From Harmonia axyridis (taxonomy: Eukaryota; Arthropoda; Insecta; Coleoptera; Coccinellidae), in the NCBI RefSeq assembly GCF_914767665.1, contig NC_059503.1, positions 36,270,001 through 36,334,000 on the forward strand: DNA of 64,000 nucleotides, read 5' to 3'. Within the stretch, counting starts at the first letter, position 1. Every line of letters begins with the position of its first letter. A model generated the notes under the pieces. That model ran no database searches, was not told the origin of the DNA, and saw only the letters and a list, made by a program, of their open reading frames with translations. The position numbers and the translations under genes are program-made. Positions 10,577-23,400 of the stretch are shown here, piece after piece.

Positions 10577-11696
10577 TATACAGGGTGTCCCATAAGTGGC
10601 ACGTCACAGTGACACCGGAGGTAGGTCAGCTAAAGAGGGACCTAACCAGCCTAACATGACCCCAGTAAAAGTTGCATGGTTTTCGAGTTATTACCAAATT
10701 ACGTTTTTTAGTGAATTTTCACCTTTTTTAACATTGTCAGGGTCAGAATTCTGCTGGAAAGCTCTCGAAGCTTATTTTTTTGCATAAATGACACCGTTTT
10801 ATAAAATTACGATTCAATTTTCTTAAACTAAAGTGTATGCAAAACCAATAAGAAGCGAGGGAGAATTGCGTGAACGCGTATTCGACGCAGCCCGGACCAT
10901 ATCGGAAATTAGTTTAAGAAAATTGAATCGTAATTTTATAAAACGGTGTCATTTATGCATTAGAGTCCGAGGGAAACAGTTTGAACATTTACTGTAAGTT
11001 AGATTTAAGAATTAAATAAATAATCGAAAGTAAAGTCTGTTTTTAATTAATTTACCTTTTTTTTCAATAATATTCCTTTTTCGCTTCCCCTAATCCATCT
11101 TTTTCCCTATTGTGACTTTAACAAATAATAACAAAGCTCGGTGTCAAATGTAATGTCATAGCAAGCGGCAAAATTACCTGATCGCGGGGTTCCTAGTTTC
11201 AACTTAGTTAAGTAGGGCATCGGTAAAATGATGAAAATACCTAGTTTTATGGGCATAAGATTCGTGTATTGTACCATTTCTAAATCTGTCTAAAATGCCC
11301 AATTTTTTGATGTTACTTGCTCGTTTTGTTTCAAGGATTTTTTTTTCACAGCAGGTGTCCAAAGTCGAAGTTCTCGTTTTGCTAGCAATTGAAATCAAGA
11401 CTCATCCATTAATTTACGGAAATCCACATAACTTTTTGACAGAATCATACTCATGTCATCTTAAATAACTATTTAAGATTCCATTACAACAAAAAAAATA
11501 AGCTTCGAGAGCTTTCCAGCAGAATTCTGACCCTGACAATGTTAAAAAAGGTGAAAATTCACTAAAAAACGTAATTTGGTAATAACTCGAAAACCATGCA
11601 ACTTTTACTGGGGTCATGTTAGGCTGGTTAGGTCCCTCTTTAGCTGACCTACCTCCGGTGTCACTGTGACGTGCCACTTATGGGACACCCTGTATA
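10577..11696. mobile_element. Foldback element with about 204-bp identical arms
   Basis: Left arm 10577-10780 and right arm 11493-11696 are inverted copies. Their outer sequence is TATACAGGGTGTCCCATAAG, and both translate over 62 codons to the same peptide, so they are essentially identical. Directly inside the left arm a 51-bp block (10781-10831) is an exact inverted copy of 10909-10959, which is transposase coding sequence. The arm identity suggests a recent insertion or ongoing gene conversion between arms. Only a transposase C-terminus remains, so it is non-autonomous. Confidence 0.8.
10848..10997 (+). pseudogene. Transposase C-terminal remnant (Tc1/mariner-like)
   Basis: The frame reads ELRERVFDAARTISEIS, then FIKRCHLCIRVRGKQFEHLL and stop. 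The pattern LRxRVxxA...RCxxCIxxxGxxFEHL is the usual end of DDE_3-type transposases in insects that carry a DUF4817 N-terminus. The 10909-10959 part is duplicated in inverse orientation at 10781-10831, so the element's interior is itself a hairpin made from coding DNA. Confidence 0.65.
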
Positions 11697-11821
11697 TGTA
11701 CAGTTGGAAATTGAGGAATTCAACCGTCAGATCCATTGCAGTAGATATTGCTTCCTCAACAACTTGAGGTTTGTTTTAACGTTAACTTTGCTATATTTTT
11801 CAGCTGTGTGCCATTTGTTGA

Positions 11822-11997
11822 GTTATGCCTCTTACACCAATCAGTTGCAGGAAAGTTCATACAAAAAAGTTTTAATCCTCCATCAGTTGGAGAAGCCTTT
11901 TGGCTACCTGCACCGTTAATTCGAGGATTAAAATTTTAATGACGGCATTAAGTTTGTATGAACGTTCCTGCAACTGATTGGTGTAAGAGACATAATT
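11822..11997. repeat. 176-bp MITE-like hairpin
   Basis: Arms 11822-11863 and 11955-11997 are inverted copies (CTTACACCAATCAGTTGCAG and complement). An inner pair around TTTTAATCCTC (11870-11881) and GAGGATTAAAA (11925-11936) extends the fold. Short unrelated frames cross it and are not genes. Confidence 0.65.
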
Positions 11998-11999
11998 AT

Positions 12000-13035
12000 T
12001 TTACTCATTTATTAACTCCGTCGGTAGCTAATATCAACGGCTAAAAATAATATTTACTAATGAAATAAACATTATTATTATCAATATTCTTTAACCATAC
12101 ATATTAATCCATGAGTCTTTTCATAGTTTGCTATAAATATAATACTACTTTCCGCTTCAAGTGATTCTAGAATCTAGAAGAATATAATATATTCTTCTAG
12201 AACATATTATGGTCAATAGTAATATAGTATGTGCTTGTTTTGACTGATTGATTAACTTGATTGTTATTGAAATGTTCAGAGATTAAGCAATTTTGTTTCA
12301 ATATTTTCAATAATAAACCTTTGAAAGCGTTCGAGGAGGAAAAATTTCGACTCTCTGAAATTTTCACAATTTGCGTGTTGGAATGCGTAGAATCGGAGAA
12401 TCCAAAAATCGAAAAAATTAATCTGGAATTAAGCAAATCCAAGCAGAATATCGAAGAAAAAAAAAATAAAAATCGAGCGACAAAAGATCCAATTGAGTTA
12501 GAATTCAAATTCTAACTTCACTCGAAATTTCATGTTCATCGCGTAACCAGAACTAGAGAAAATTCAAGCAAAATATCAAAAATCCAGTATTTTCGTAAAA
12601 ATGTAGGAGAATCACTCAAATGTTCATGCCACATTTCAAGGAGAAGGTATCATAAAAAAACTCTCATATATGGTGGCTATCATCGGGGCAAGCAATTTTG
12701 GCGCCTGAAGTAAATAATTTTTTGGCGCCCCTGCTGAAAAAGTATCAATGAATAACCCCCCCCCCCCCCCGCCCCAACAAAAATATCACCTGCCACGATG
12801 ATAATTCGCCGTTTTTGATTTCTCTAGCGTTTTCACTAATCCTTTCATTCTAAAGTCGTTTCCACTGGGTTTCTTTTTATTTTCGGACATTTTTACCTAC
12901 AATAAATCCCTGGATTTCTTTGACGCCGATGAACAATGCGTAAGTAATATATCTGATTCTCACATTCACAAGACACTGCGTACAATCGATGAAAGATTAC
13001 CTATCACACCACAAGATACAAAGGGCGGTAAGGCA
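12000..13035. other. Repeat-rich intergenic DNA without a recognised gene
   Basis: Contains a 13-bp-arm palindrome at 12173-12201 (TCTAGAAGAATAT and complement), an 84-codon Lys/Glu-rich frame (12261-12512) that I do not recognise, and a 15-nt C run at 12756-12770. A frame at about 12830-13030 ends exactly where repeat R-B begins. None is supported as a gene. Confidence 0.4.
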
Positions 13036-13039
13036 AGCA

Positions 13040-13450
13040 AAGCTTCGAAAACTAAATGGGATTAAAAACATATGTTCCGCTGAAAACATTTAGCATTTAT
13101 CAGTAACTAGTTTCTAATGCAGAATCATAGGAATTTTCCATATGTTGAATGTGTAATTCGAAGTGTTTTCGTCTTGGTGAAATACATTCTATCCCTCATT
13201 CAATTAGGGTAATAGGCAATGCTGCTTATATTGGTAAGGTTGCCATGTGTTATTTATTGAACAGGCTGCTTAGTAAAGACGATTTGGCGATTTTGATTGC
13301 AGGGAATGTTGATAAACCAACCTCATGTCGTTTTTAAGAATCAAGACTATATTTTTTTGAGAAATATGAAAGGGCGGCCACAAACTGGGCTAAATTGTCG
13401 CCCCTCGAAAAGAGGCGCCTGAAACAGTCGCTTCACTGTTTCACCCCTTA
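13040..13450 (+). repeat. Dispersed repeat family R-B, copy 1
   Basis: It starts GCTTCGAAAACTAA and follows 55124-55545 in order through CATATGTTGAATGT, GCAGGGAATGT and GCGCCTGAAAC, with many point changes and small gaps. Function unknown; termini unclear. Confidence 0.65.
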
Positions 13451-14199
13451 CGTCGGCTCTGGCTTTCATGAAACTTTCATCGTGGTGAGTCGCTCGATCC
13501 AATCATTTCCTTCTTCAATTTCAGTTCATTTTGAATGAGTTGATCGGTCAATCGAAGTTTTATGAAACCCGTCGTTAGATAAACTAACTGACAAGATTGA
13601 TGTCAAAGTCAATCACATACTGAATGCCAAATCTGTGATTTATATGTATTAATTTCCACCCAATTTATGAAAATTCAAAACCAATGGATATATAGAAGTG
13701 TTATTTGTGCTACATCAGTTTCAGAGAATACCAATTCTAGTAATACACGGAAATTACCTAAAATAATTTTGTACTGGCCATATGTTTATTTTTGATGTGT
13801 CTAAGAAATTTTCTGGTTACGGAGGACTGTCTAACCATTAGCTGTGTGGTAACAAAATAATAGTACTATAGCTGAAGCGGCGATGGGACACAGTAACAAA
13901 GCCTACACTGCACAACCTGTTCTCATAACTCGTTCGTAGCTTCTGAGAGGTCTGATAGAGGCCTAGGAAAGAGGGCCGATTTTTTAGATGATATTTCAAA
14001 ATATCGCAGTTGCTATTTGAATTTCTTCAAGGAAAAATGTTTACTTTTGGTTTATTATTCTACATATGAGCAAAGTCGTTGTTCATTTGATATTTTCAGG
14101 TAGATCGAAGGAATTTAAGCAAGCACTTTTTTAAGAATTTCATAGTATTTCGAAAAACTAGAACGTCCCGATTTGTATACGGAAAACAATCCCGTAGAA

Positions 14200-14315
14200 G
14201 CGGCAACGTCGCGCTATCCCGTCCCTTCCGGATTCTCGAAGAGCTACGATCGTCGAGTAATCAGCGTTCAGTAAACCTCTACGTCGTCGTGGTAGCGTCA
14301 CGCGTCATCCACAAA
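14200..14315 (+). promoter_or_regulatory. Putative KDM2 core promoter / 5' UTR
   Basis: The DNA just before the KDM2 start codon is CpG-rich, unlike the AT-rich flank. A TCAGT match to the arthropod initiator occurs at 14268-14272 (GTTCAGTAA), 46 bp before the ATG. I see no TATA box and no clear downstream promoter element. A further upstream noncoding exon is possible; transcript data would decide. Confidence 0.3.
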
Positions 14316-14420
14316 ATGGCGCATCACTCGAGAAAACGAGAAGACGCCAGCAGGCCCTCCTCATCGTCCAGACCCTCGTCTTCATCGCACTCCTCGGACA
14401 GGGACTACAAATCGAGAATG
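14316..14420 (+). CDS. Kdm2: KDM2 coding exon 1
   Basis: The chosen start is the ATG in ACAAAATGGC. It gives MAHHSRKREDASRPSSSS, a Ser/Arg-rich leader, and ends after 35 codons at the donor ATG|GTACGT, phase 0. An in-frame upstream ATG at about 14259-14289 is not needed and lies close to the probable transcription start. Conservation of this exon is expected to be weak, so it is less certain than the others. Confidence 0.75.
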
Positions 14421-17400
14421 GTACGTAGCAAAAAATGGTTTAGTTCGTCCCGACCAGAAGTGCCTAGGGGGCCCTTACGACGCCCGTGGCCAGTCTGCCA
14501 CCTTTGTTGTACGTGTTTGTTAGTGTTTTCGGTTTGCGAGTTCGTCGTGGGCACGGTGTCTTGTGTGTGCCCCCTCGTCGACCTGTTGAGAACGGGCGTC
14601 CTTTGTTTTGTTTACCGAAGTGGCGTTGTCCCGGTATGTTGTGGCCAGGACGTGATTTTCACTGCGATGTACAGTCGCACTATCGGCTGTTCCCTTGCGG
14701 TCCAAAGAAAAACGCGTACAACGTAACGTAAGTCGGAGGATAAGGTCAGTTTTCCGGTTTCAGTGAGGCATATATCGTGTAACAGGTGCTTAATGACGGC
14801 GGTATGAGATCAAATAGACGTTTTTTTAATTGATTCAGCCAATTGTGCTGAAAATTTACGAGAATAAACCGTTCAATTTGAGAAGTTCTCAGGGATGGAG
14901 TTTTCGTTGTGGGAAAGTTGCTAGATGGAAAACCTGAAAGTTTCGTAATCCCTTGGTGTGAGAGAGAAACGTAGGATGACGGACGGGTGGTGCTAGATTG
15001 ATAAGATGTGTACTAGGGGGATTTTAATCGTCCAGTTGAATAATGTAGTATTGATATCGTGTCTCATCATCGTTTTTAATTTTGGGGAATGAAAAAAGCA
15101 GTAATGGTACGAGGGATGAAAATCTGTCAGTTCGATATCATGCAGTTGATGTTTACCTATACTTTCTTGGAATAGCACTATTTTTATGAGGTGAATGACA
15201 CTTCTCAATTTTAGGAAACTCATTAATCGATAGTTTGGTTTATTGTATGATTGATTTGATTGATCTATCCAAGTACAACCAAGCTCACCTAATCCAAGCA
15301 AACTTTGGCCAACTTAACCTACATATAAATTTATGAACTCTCAAATTTTCCTGATCTATTATAGCCTATTGAAAGAGGTTAAATGATTTTGTATTAGTTT
15401 TTAGATTCATACGCAATTTGTCCCATTCATTATTAACTTGTTTAAATTCAAATTTTAGTTATTTGTGTAAAATTTAGTATTTTAGTTATTAACTCGATTT
15501 TCCTTCCAAATGATCATTGAATATTATATTTTGAAGTTTGACGAGCCTAGTGTTAGAAATAGGTATGTTTTATGAGTTTCCGAGTTCATTGAAACTAACG
15601 CTACCTAAAATGGGTTATTGTCTACATCAGATATCTCAATTCGTATGAAAATATCTTAAGCTGAATATTACGACGCGGGGTTAATCCTTTCAATAACATT
15701 TTCTAAAAACTCATAGCCTTACGTTGTCCAGAGCATTTTTTGGAAACTAAGTTTAAGATTCATCCATTTGCCGAAAAATCCGAACAATATTCAAAAAAAT
15801 TTTAAAATTCAAAATTTATTCTCACATTTAAAGTACATTAATTTCAATATAAATTTAAATGATTATATCTCAAAAAAAAACCTTTCTAGAAAATTATAAT
15901 AGTTAATATTTTCCCTATATTTCAAAATTTTATAACAACGAAACCACTTGTAGCATTTCCATATTTAGCATGTCAAGTCGTTTTACCACTAAAAAAATCA
16001 GCGACTCGCAAATTGATCATTTATGGTTTCCGTGTTATGAAATTTTGAAATATGAGGGATGAAAAATCACCCCCTGTATCCCACTTGCGAGTCGTTGATT
16101 TTTTTATGATTAATCATATTGGAATAATTTGACATGCCAAATATCGATAACTTTCAGTGAATACTCCTTGAATAGTGGAATTTAGATATTCAAAAATGAA
16201 AACATCATAAATTCCCCGAACTAATTTCGACAATCAATATTTCTGTATTCCTTGCCATTGTTTCGCTTCAGTTTCACCAACTTCGAGATTCCCATGTTCT
16301 CTATTGCTGTTATGTTATTCCAAAATAAATTTTGGCTTCCGTCAGTGCGCCACTGATCACCGCCTTCGGGTGTATTCGTCATACGGTTTGCCAAGTTCAC
16401 ACCGGTTAATGTCAGTATGACACTATACACAATATATTTTACCTATTTTCAATAGCTCTCGAGTTTTTGAATATTTTCAGACTAATATTTTCGCCGTAAG
16501 TGCCTTTTTTTGCTTCTAGGACACTTGTCTCAGCAGACAGAGCGCCAGTGTTTCGGTCAGAACTCTTACGAACACTTCATGTTCCTTTTCATTTTCTAAG
16601 TCCATTTTTAACGATTTGAGATATTCAACAAAATAGGAAGAAATATTCAACCTTACTGCAAATTTTGCAATGTTTTTTAGGTGATCCATTCAGATCCAGG
16701 GCAAAATTTGTAAAACGTTCAGTGTATTTCAATTGTGAATAATATTCAAGCACCTGGAAGCACAACACCAAACGAAACTGTTGGGTTCATTTAATTTAAT
16801 TGTCTACTACCCATAAACTAATATCGCATATTAATTATATTATGCGTGAATCAATACATTTCCAATTAGAGAATGAATTTATTTATCATTCTATGTAGAG
16901 GAAGTGTGCGTCTTCCTTGTTCATGTTTACAATCCTGTAATTTGGATAGAAAAGTTTTCATTACTTCCAGATATAAAATGGTTCGCATTTTATGTTATGC
17001 ATTTTAGTTTTTTTTATGGACCGTACAGGTTAATGTAGAACTCATTTTCAAGATCCCTAAGAATCCTAAGAGGAAAAATCCATTGGGGTTGAGAGGGAAT
17101 ACCACCACGTAACTGCTCAGTTCCAAACGAAATTATAGATTTTTCCTCTTACAACCATCGATTTTCACGCGGTTTTCACATAATTTCTTAACAATAACTT
17201 AAATTTTTTTAGGAATGAAAAAAAAGTGGCAACTTTTGGTTATTTGCAAAATAATTGATGCTCCAATTGATGATATGTTCAAGGTACAACGCACTGACAG
17301 AGATTTTAATATACAAGTTGCCTAAACATCCCGCGATCTATAGAAAATCAACATGTACTCTCAATACTATAGGGCACCCACTTCCTAAATTTATATCCGA

Positions 17401-20400
17401 TCTAGTGAATATTTCCATAAGAAATCATTATTTTGTCGCACGCCACTGGTCACCGCCTTCGGGTGTTTTCGTCAGAGTCTGCGGTAAATGGACTGCTAAG
17501 TTCACACCGGTTAAATTTATAGGTTCTTGTGCAGAATTTGATTTAGAGATACCTGTGTTAATTAATATATCTTGGAAGTAACCAAACTTTTGTCCTCGGA
17601 ATTTTCACTAAACTAGGAAAATGAACTGATTTCATTATTTTGTATGAAATTATAAAAAACGCGAAATTTTTGATAGTACTTCTTGTTTCTCCATTTTTGC
17701 TAGGTAGAATCCTCCTTCTGTATATCTTAGGCTTGAGCAAAGGTCTCAGCATGTTCATCTATATTTATTATATTTCATCAAATGGTCCTCAATTCATATA
17801 AAGGCAGACCGTTCTCGTAAATCGTCTTCTATGGTGTTCGAATTTCATGATTGGATTGAATTTCATGGTTTCATATTTCTGAACGAACATGCAACAAAGA
17901 TTAGTCACATTGTCTTAGTTTATACTGAAGAATACATAAATGAAAAAAATCCGTACTAAAACTCTCCCTAATAATCCTACTATGGCAATGCCCAGTTGCA
18001 TATAATATGGGGGACAGTATCCTATATGTACCGGTTATGTACAGTGCATCCCATTTTGGGTGAGACTGCCAGGTTTCTCGCTTGTTATTTAAGATAGAGC
18101 CTTGCGGTTTTCACGTTCCTGTCCTACTTTTTCGTGAAACTCAAGTTGGTCTAATCGGATTTTTCATAACTGTTTCCGTTCAAGAGATACAGGGCGATTT
18201 TGGAAATTGATACTTTTCGGACCCCTCCTATATCTCCGAAGTTATAAGAAATAATGTTGAGGTAAAAACTACTTCTGAATCAGAATTCTGCGTAGAATCC
18301 AGTGGCGTACTCAATTTTTTTTTTCGGGGTATGGTTTTGAAGATTCAACACAAACCTATATTTTTTTTAATGGAACACCCTATATATCATTACCTCGTTG
18401 AATTCGTTATTTTTTTCCCTTCAAAATGATGTATGATACTATATAGGTAGAATGGTCAGAAATGTTAAAAAAACACTAAAACATCAAATAATGATGATTT
18501 TTTGTTAATGAGCAATGGATTTCCCATATAAAAAAAAGGTTCAATTGGATAATTTTAATTTGTGATTTTTATATTTAGTAGAGTAAACAAACAAAGATAA
18601 TACAGTCATCACTAACATGAAAAACAAAACGTAGGTACCTACCTAATAGCAACAAATAAATAATACAAAAATTCATAAAGATTGCATGATATCTTACAGC
18701 TTAAACTGTTCACATTACTGTTCATAGTCTCCTAATACATAATTGACAAAACTTTTCAATACGCCTGAGTGCATTTAATATTATAAAAGGGCGGTTTTGT
18801 AAATCCTGGAAAACTGCCTCTCTTGATGCACGAAGTTCTTCGAGGCTGTTATGTCTTTTACTGTAGTATCTTATATGTATTAGGGAAAAGGGACAGCAAT
18901 TTGAACAGTTTAATCTGTAAGATATTATGCAATGTTTATGAATTTTTTTATTATTCATTTGTTGCTATTAGGTAGGTATCTACGTTTTGTTTTTCATATT
19001 AGTGATGAGTGTATTATATTTGTTTGCTTCCTCTACTATAAATAAAAATCACAAATGAAAATTATCCAATCAATCCTTATTTTCATATGGAAAATCCATT
19101 GCTCATTAACAAAAAATCATAATTATTTGATGTTTTAGTGTTTTTTTAACATTTTTAACATCCTACCTATATAGTATCATATATCATTTTGAAGGGAAAA
19201 AAATAACGAATTCAACGAGGTTATGATATATAGGGTGTTCCATTGAAAAAAATATAGGTTTGTGTTGAATCTTCAAAACCATACCCCGAAAAAAAAATTG
19301 AGTACGCCACTGGATTCTACGCAAAATTCTGGTTCAGACGTAGTTTTTACCTCAGCATTATTTCTAATAACTTCGGAGATAAGGAAGGGGTCCGAAAAGT
19401 ATCAATTTCCAAATTCGCCCTGTATCGCTTGAACGGAAACAGTTATGCAAAATCTGATTAGACCAACTTGAGTTTCACGAAAAAGTAGGACAGGAACGTG
19501 AAAACCGCAAGGCTCTATCTTAAATAACAAGCGAGAAACCTGGCAGTCTCACCCAAAATGGGATGCACTGTACAGTAATTTGAAATTTACTTACCAAGAA
19601 TGATGTTTGAATGTTCTAAGAAATCTTCAATTGTAAAAAAAACTATAAAAATTATATTCATTATTATTACAATAAATATGGGCATGTTTGTAGCGAAGAA
19701 AACGTGTATTATTCGATTATTGTTGCGAATAGAATATTAGACATTTCGTTGCGCCGAAGGCAACTACAACGAAGCTGGAGAGGACTTCACAAATAGTGAG
19801 GAAATTGCAAACAAAGTTGATCAGAGAAAACTGAAATTGAAAAAAAAAAAATTCATACCGACCTCATATGGGACAACAGGCACAAATGATTTACCCAAAA
19901 TTTGATCGATCAGACTTCCTCTCCAGTTGGTTCAGATATTGTTTGAGGTTACTGGGTATGGAGCCAGAACTTGGAATGCCTTGGGCAACAGAACTAGGGG
20001 TCCAGAGTATTTCATGTCTGTTCCAAATAGAAGACTTATTAACATTTTCTGAGACAACTTCATTATATTTATTTGGAAAATATTGGCCTCTACGCCTTTG
20101 GTCTAAACAAATTTCTTTCCATTTCCAAGAACAAATAGCATGCGCACTCTCTTTCTTTCACTGGACGGACTTCAAACAGCTCCTGTGTCCTCTTCTATCG
20201 CATGAGATGGTTGATTGGGACCTCTCAGTCGCACACATTCACTCGCAGCAATATTTAACTTTTTAAAATTCGACAACCGGGATTCGGGATTGATTTTTCG
20301 CAGGCAACCCTATACCACCGTGTTCATAATAAAATAATCTTTAATTTTATTGATTTTGATTCAATAATCAGACCGTTGCAAAATGCTAGTATAGATTTAC

Positions 20401-23400
20401 CTGTTTATACCTGGCTACCCGAGAGTTGTGACCGGAAAAAATAGGCAACCTAACGTTTGCACATTCTATGGGCTTCATACTTTCGATTGGTATAGAATTT
20501 ATCTAATAATAAAAAAAAAATATTTTTTTTTTATTAATTAAACCTACTCTGGACTAAAATTTGTTAGGCAACCCATATGTGATATATTTATTGACATGTT
20601 GAATTAAATATAAAATACGTTTTATCAAATAAGCATCTCGGTGAAGGTCGTTTTATATCGGGATCCTTTACTATAAGCAGTTGAATATGAGAGTATCCAT
20701 AGAGAAGACCAAATCACTAATAATTAGAAAGGAGTTTTCAAGATGCAAGCTAGTGGTGGACGACAAACCCATAGAGCAGGTTATGGTGTACAATTAACTA
20801 GGAGTGGAGATACCCCCAAGTCAGGACAGAACTAGAGAAGTGAGAAGCCAGGTGAAGAAGACGAATAGAATATATGGACGCTTAGCGGATGTATATAGAA
20901 CAACAAACTTATGAAGATGGCAGCAAAGATGCCAGTCTACAAGTAATGTATTAGACCAATCATGACTTATTCAATAGAAACGAGAGCTGATAACAGTAGA
21001 ACGAAATCAATCCTAAGAACTGCAGAAATGACAATGCTTAGAAGAATATCGGGATACACGTTGAGAGATCGTGTACGTAACTCGAAGATACACGAAGAAT
21101 GTACGCGATATCGTAGATGGGGGCGAATGCGAAGAAGAGCATGGAACGAGCACGTGGGAAGAATATACTATACTAGGAGGGCGAGAATCGCGGGAGAAGG
21201 CATCCAGGAAACCAAAAGGCCATTGGGTAAACCCCCTAAAAGAGGGAAAGAGTCGTGGATATCAACATCCAATGAAGTCAACGACTAGAAGATGAAGAAG
21301 AGGAAATCATATAATGCGAAATATCAGAAAATATTGAATAAATATAAATATCGAATGTCGATAGTATCGTAATTGAAAATATCGACGTTATTTATCGACC
21401 ATTTTCTGAAAATATATCGATATTATTTGGCCATCCCTTCGTTATTCCGAGCTGCTCTATGCGTCTAGAAATGTATACGGTGATTCAGTCACTGTCAGTG
21501 CTTCTGGTCCGCTCGCTTTGCTGAAACAGCATAGCCTCGACACCCAAAGCTTTCGCCTCGAGGTAATGAAGCATTGAGAGATCTTGTACTCTGTCCCTAT
21601 CGATACCTGGCTCTAGCTTAACGATATTAAGTTTAATTAAAGCCAATCTTTGACCGACTAGAAACAGGCCAATCTTCAACCATATTTCTTTTTTTTCAAC
21701 AGAATGTGATTTGAAAATTATAACCTTAATTGAAATATGTACTCCAAATAAAAAGGGAACCTTGATTAACACAACACGTTTATTTCTATTTGAATTTTTG
21801 GAAACTATTGGTCTACCCTGTGTATAAGTCTGTTGGAACCTTGGATTAGGGTTGATCACGAAAAAGGAATAAATAAATAAACTGTTCTTCTATGGATCAT
21901 AGGCAAATCCAACATAATGAAATGTAGACTTACATGTTCCCTATATGGAATATTGCATATTAAAAGACATTCTGTATTCTTTTAAGTTTTCCTTGATTGG
22001 ACTTGGTGCAAAAATAATCACTATGAGAAAATATTTTGAGATTTTCATTCATTTGCTGCTTCAGGGAAAACAAAATCCTCAACTTGTAAAAATAACAAAC
22101 TAGTTATACGGCTCAAACGAAGTTTTTTTTTCAGAGGGAACGCAAACAGAAGAAACTTTATTCAGAAGACTGGGCCCTCGCTGATGATGACATCGAGGGA
22201 CGCAGATCGTTCAACCTACAAGAAAAGCTGGAAGATCCAGCGTTCGCCTCAAATAGCGACGTCAGGGAAATGTACGGCAATCAACTAACCGTGGAGTATT
22301 TCCAAAGATACGGTTTCAACACGCCGCTACTTTTCAAAGAGAAGACTGGTTTGGGTAAGCTGTTTTCGAACTTTCCTCTGTACTACTAAACAAGTTATCA
22401 CTCACGAAAGAGTAAAATACTGCTCCACAAGAGTTAGGGATATCATATTCAATCGTTTTGAAAAGTATGTAATCTTCGAGAAAATCGCTGTAAAATCATT
22501 TAAAACTCAATAACAACTTGAATCGATCCAATAAAAATCAGTTGAGACATTTCGTCAATCTGGTCGCCTTTCTTCTGAAATTTTGTTCTTTGCATATGCT
22601 TCATGAATGTTCTTATTTTTAAATGGAGTCAGTTTATCAACGGCTTCGATTTGAAACGAGTTTTCTGAAAATGCCAAGACGTAAATTAACGAACGCTGAG
22701 GCTAATAGGGCTATCGGAATGCTACAGGGTGGCCTAACTCAGGTTGTTGTAGCGGAAAGGCTCCAAGTCAGCCAAAGTGTGATATCTCGACTTTGGAATA
22801 GGTTCAGGGAGACAGGTTACGTGTTGGAAAGACCAAGGCTTGCTGGGCGACGAAATACAACACCTGCTCAGGATCGTTTCATCACCGTTCCGGCGAGAAG
22901 AAACCCTACATCTACGTGTAGAATGCTATGGAATATTCTTCAAAATGCAGATGGGGTCCAAGTTTCCATCGAAACCATCAGACGACGTTTGAGAGAGGCG
23001 AATATAGGTTCTAGACGTCCATTAAGAGGAATTCCATTAACACGTGACCATAAGCGTCAAAGACTGGAATGGGCAAGGCAACATATCAATTGAAACGATC
23101 ATTGGCGTGGTGTCCTTTTCACTGATGAATCCAGATATGGACGATTTTCAGATTCTCGAAGAATAAGGGTATGGACAATCCCACACATACCCCGTAATCG
23201 TCGCTAGAAGTCCAACCATTCCGAGGGGCTAGTGTTATGGTATGGGCCGGGATATGTTTCAATGGGCGCACAGATCTATACATTTGTCCTGGGAATATGA
23301 CCGCCTTACACTATAGGAAGCATGTCATTGACAATGTTGTGCTAAATTTTCATGCAGCTATTGGTGAAACTTTTCAATTTCTAGACGATAACGCTAGACC

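Noticed and set aside
10596..11677. Two frames on opposite strands encoding the same 62-residue peptide
   Set aside because: They are the inverted arms of the foldback element, not duplicate genes.
14289..14731. Overlapping long frames on both strands at the start of KDM2 intron 1
   Set aside because: They arise from the CpG-rich sequence around the first exon; only 14316-14420 joins in phase to exon 2. The rest has no family resemblance.
19868..20266. 132-codon frame in KDM2 intron 1
   Set aside because: No recognisable motif, no splice context, and a frame this long is possible by chance across 64 kb and six frames.
21485..21859. 124-codon minus-strand frame
   Set aside because: No recognised domain or conserved neighbour; left unannotated as a gene.
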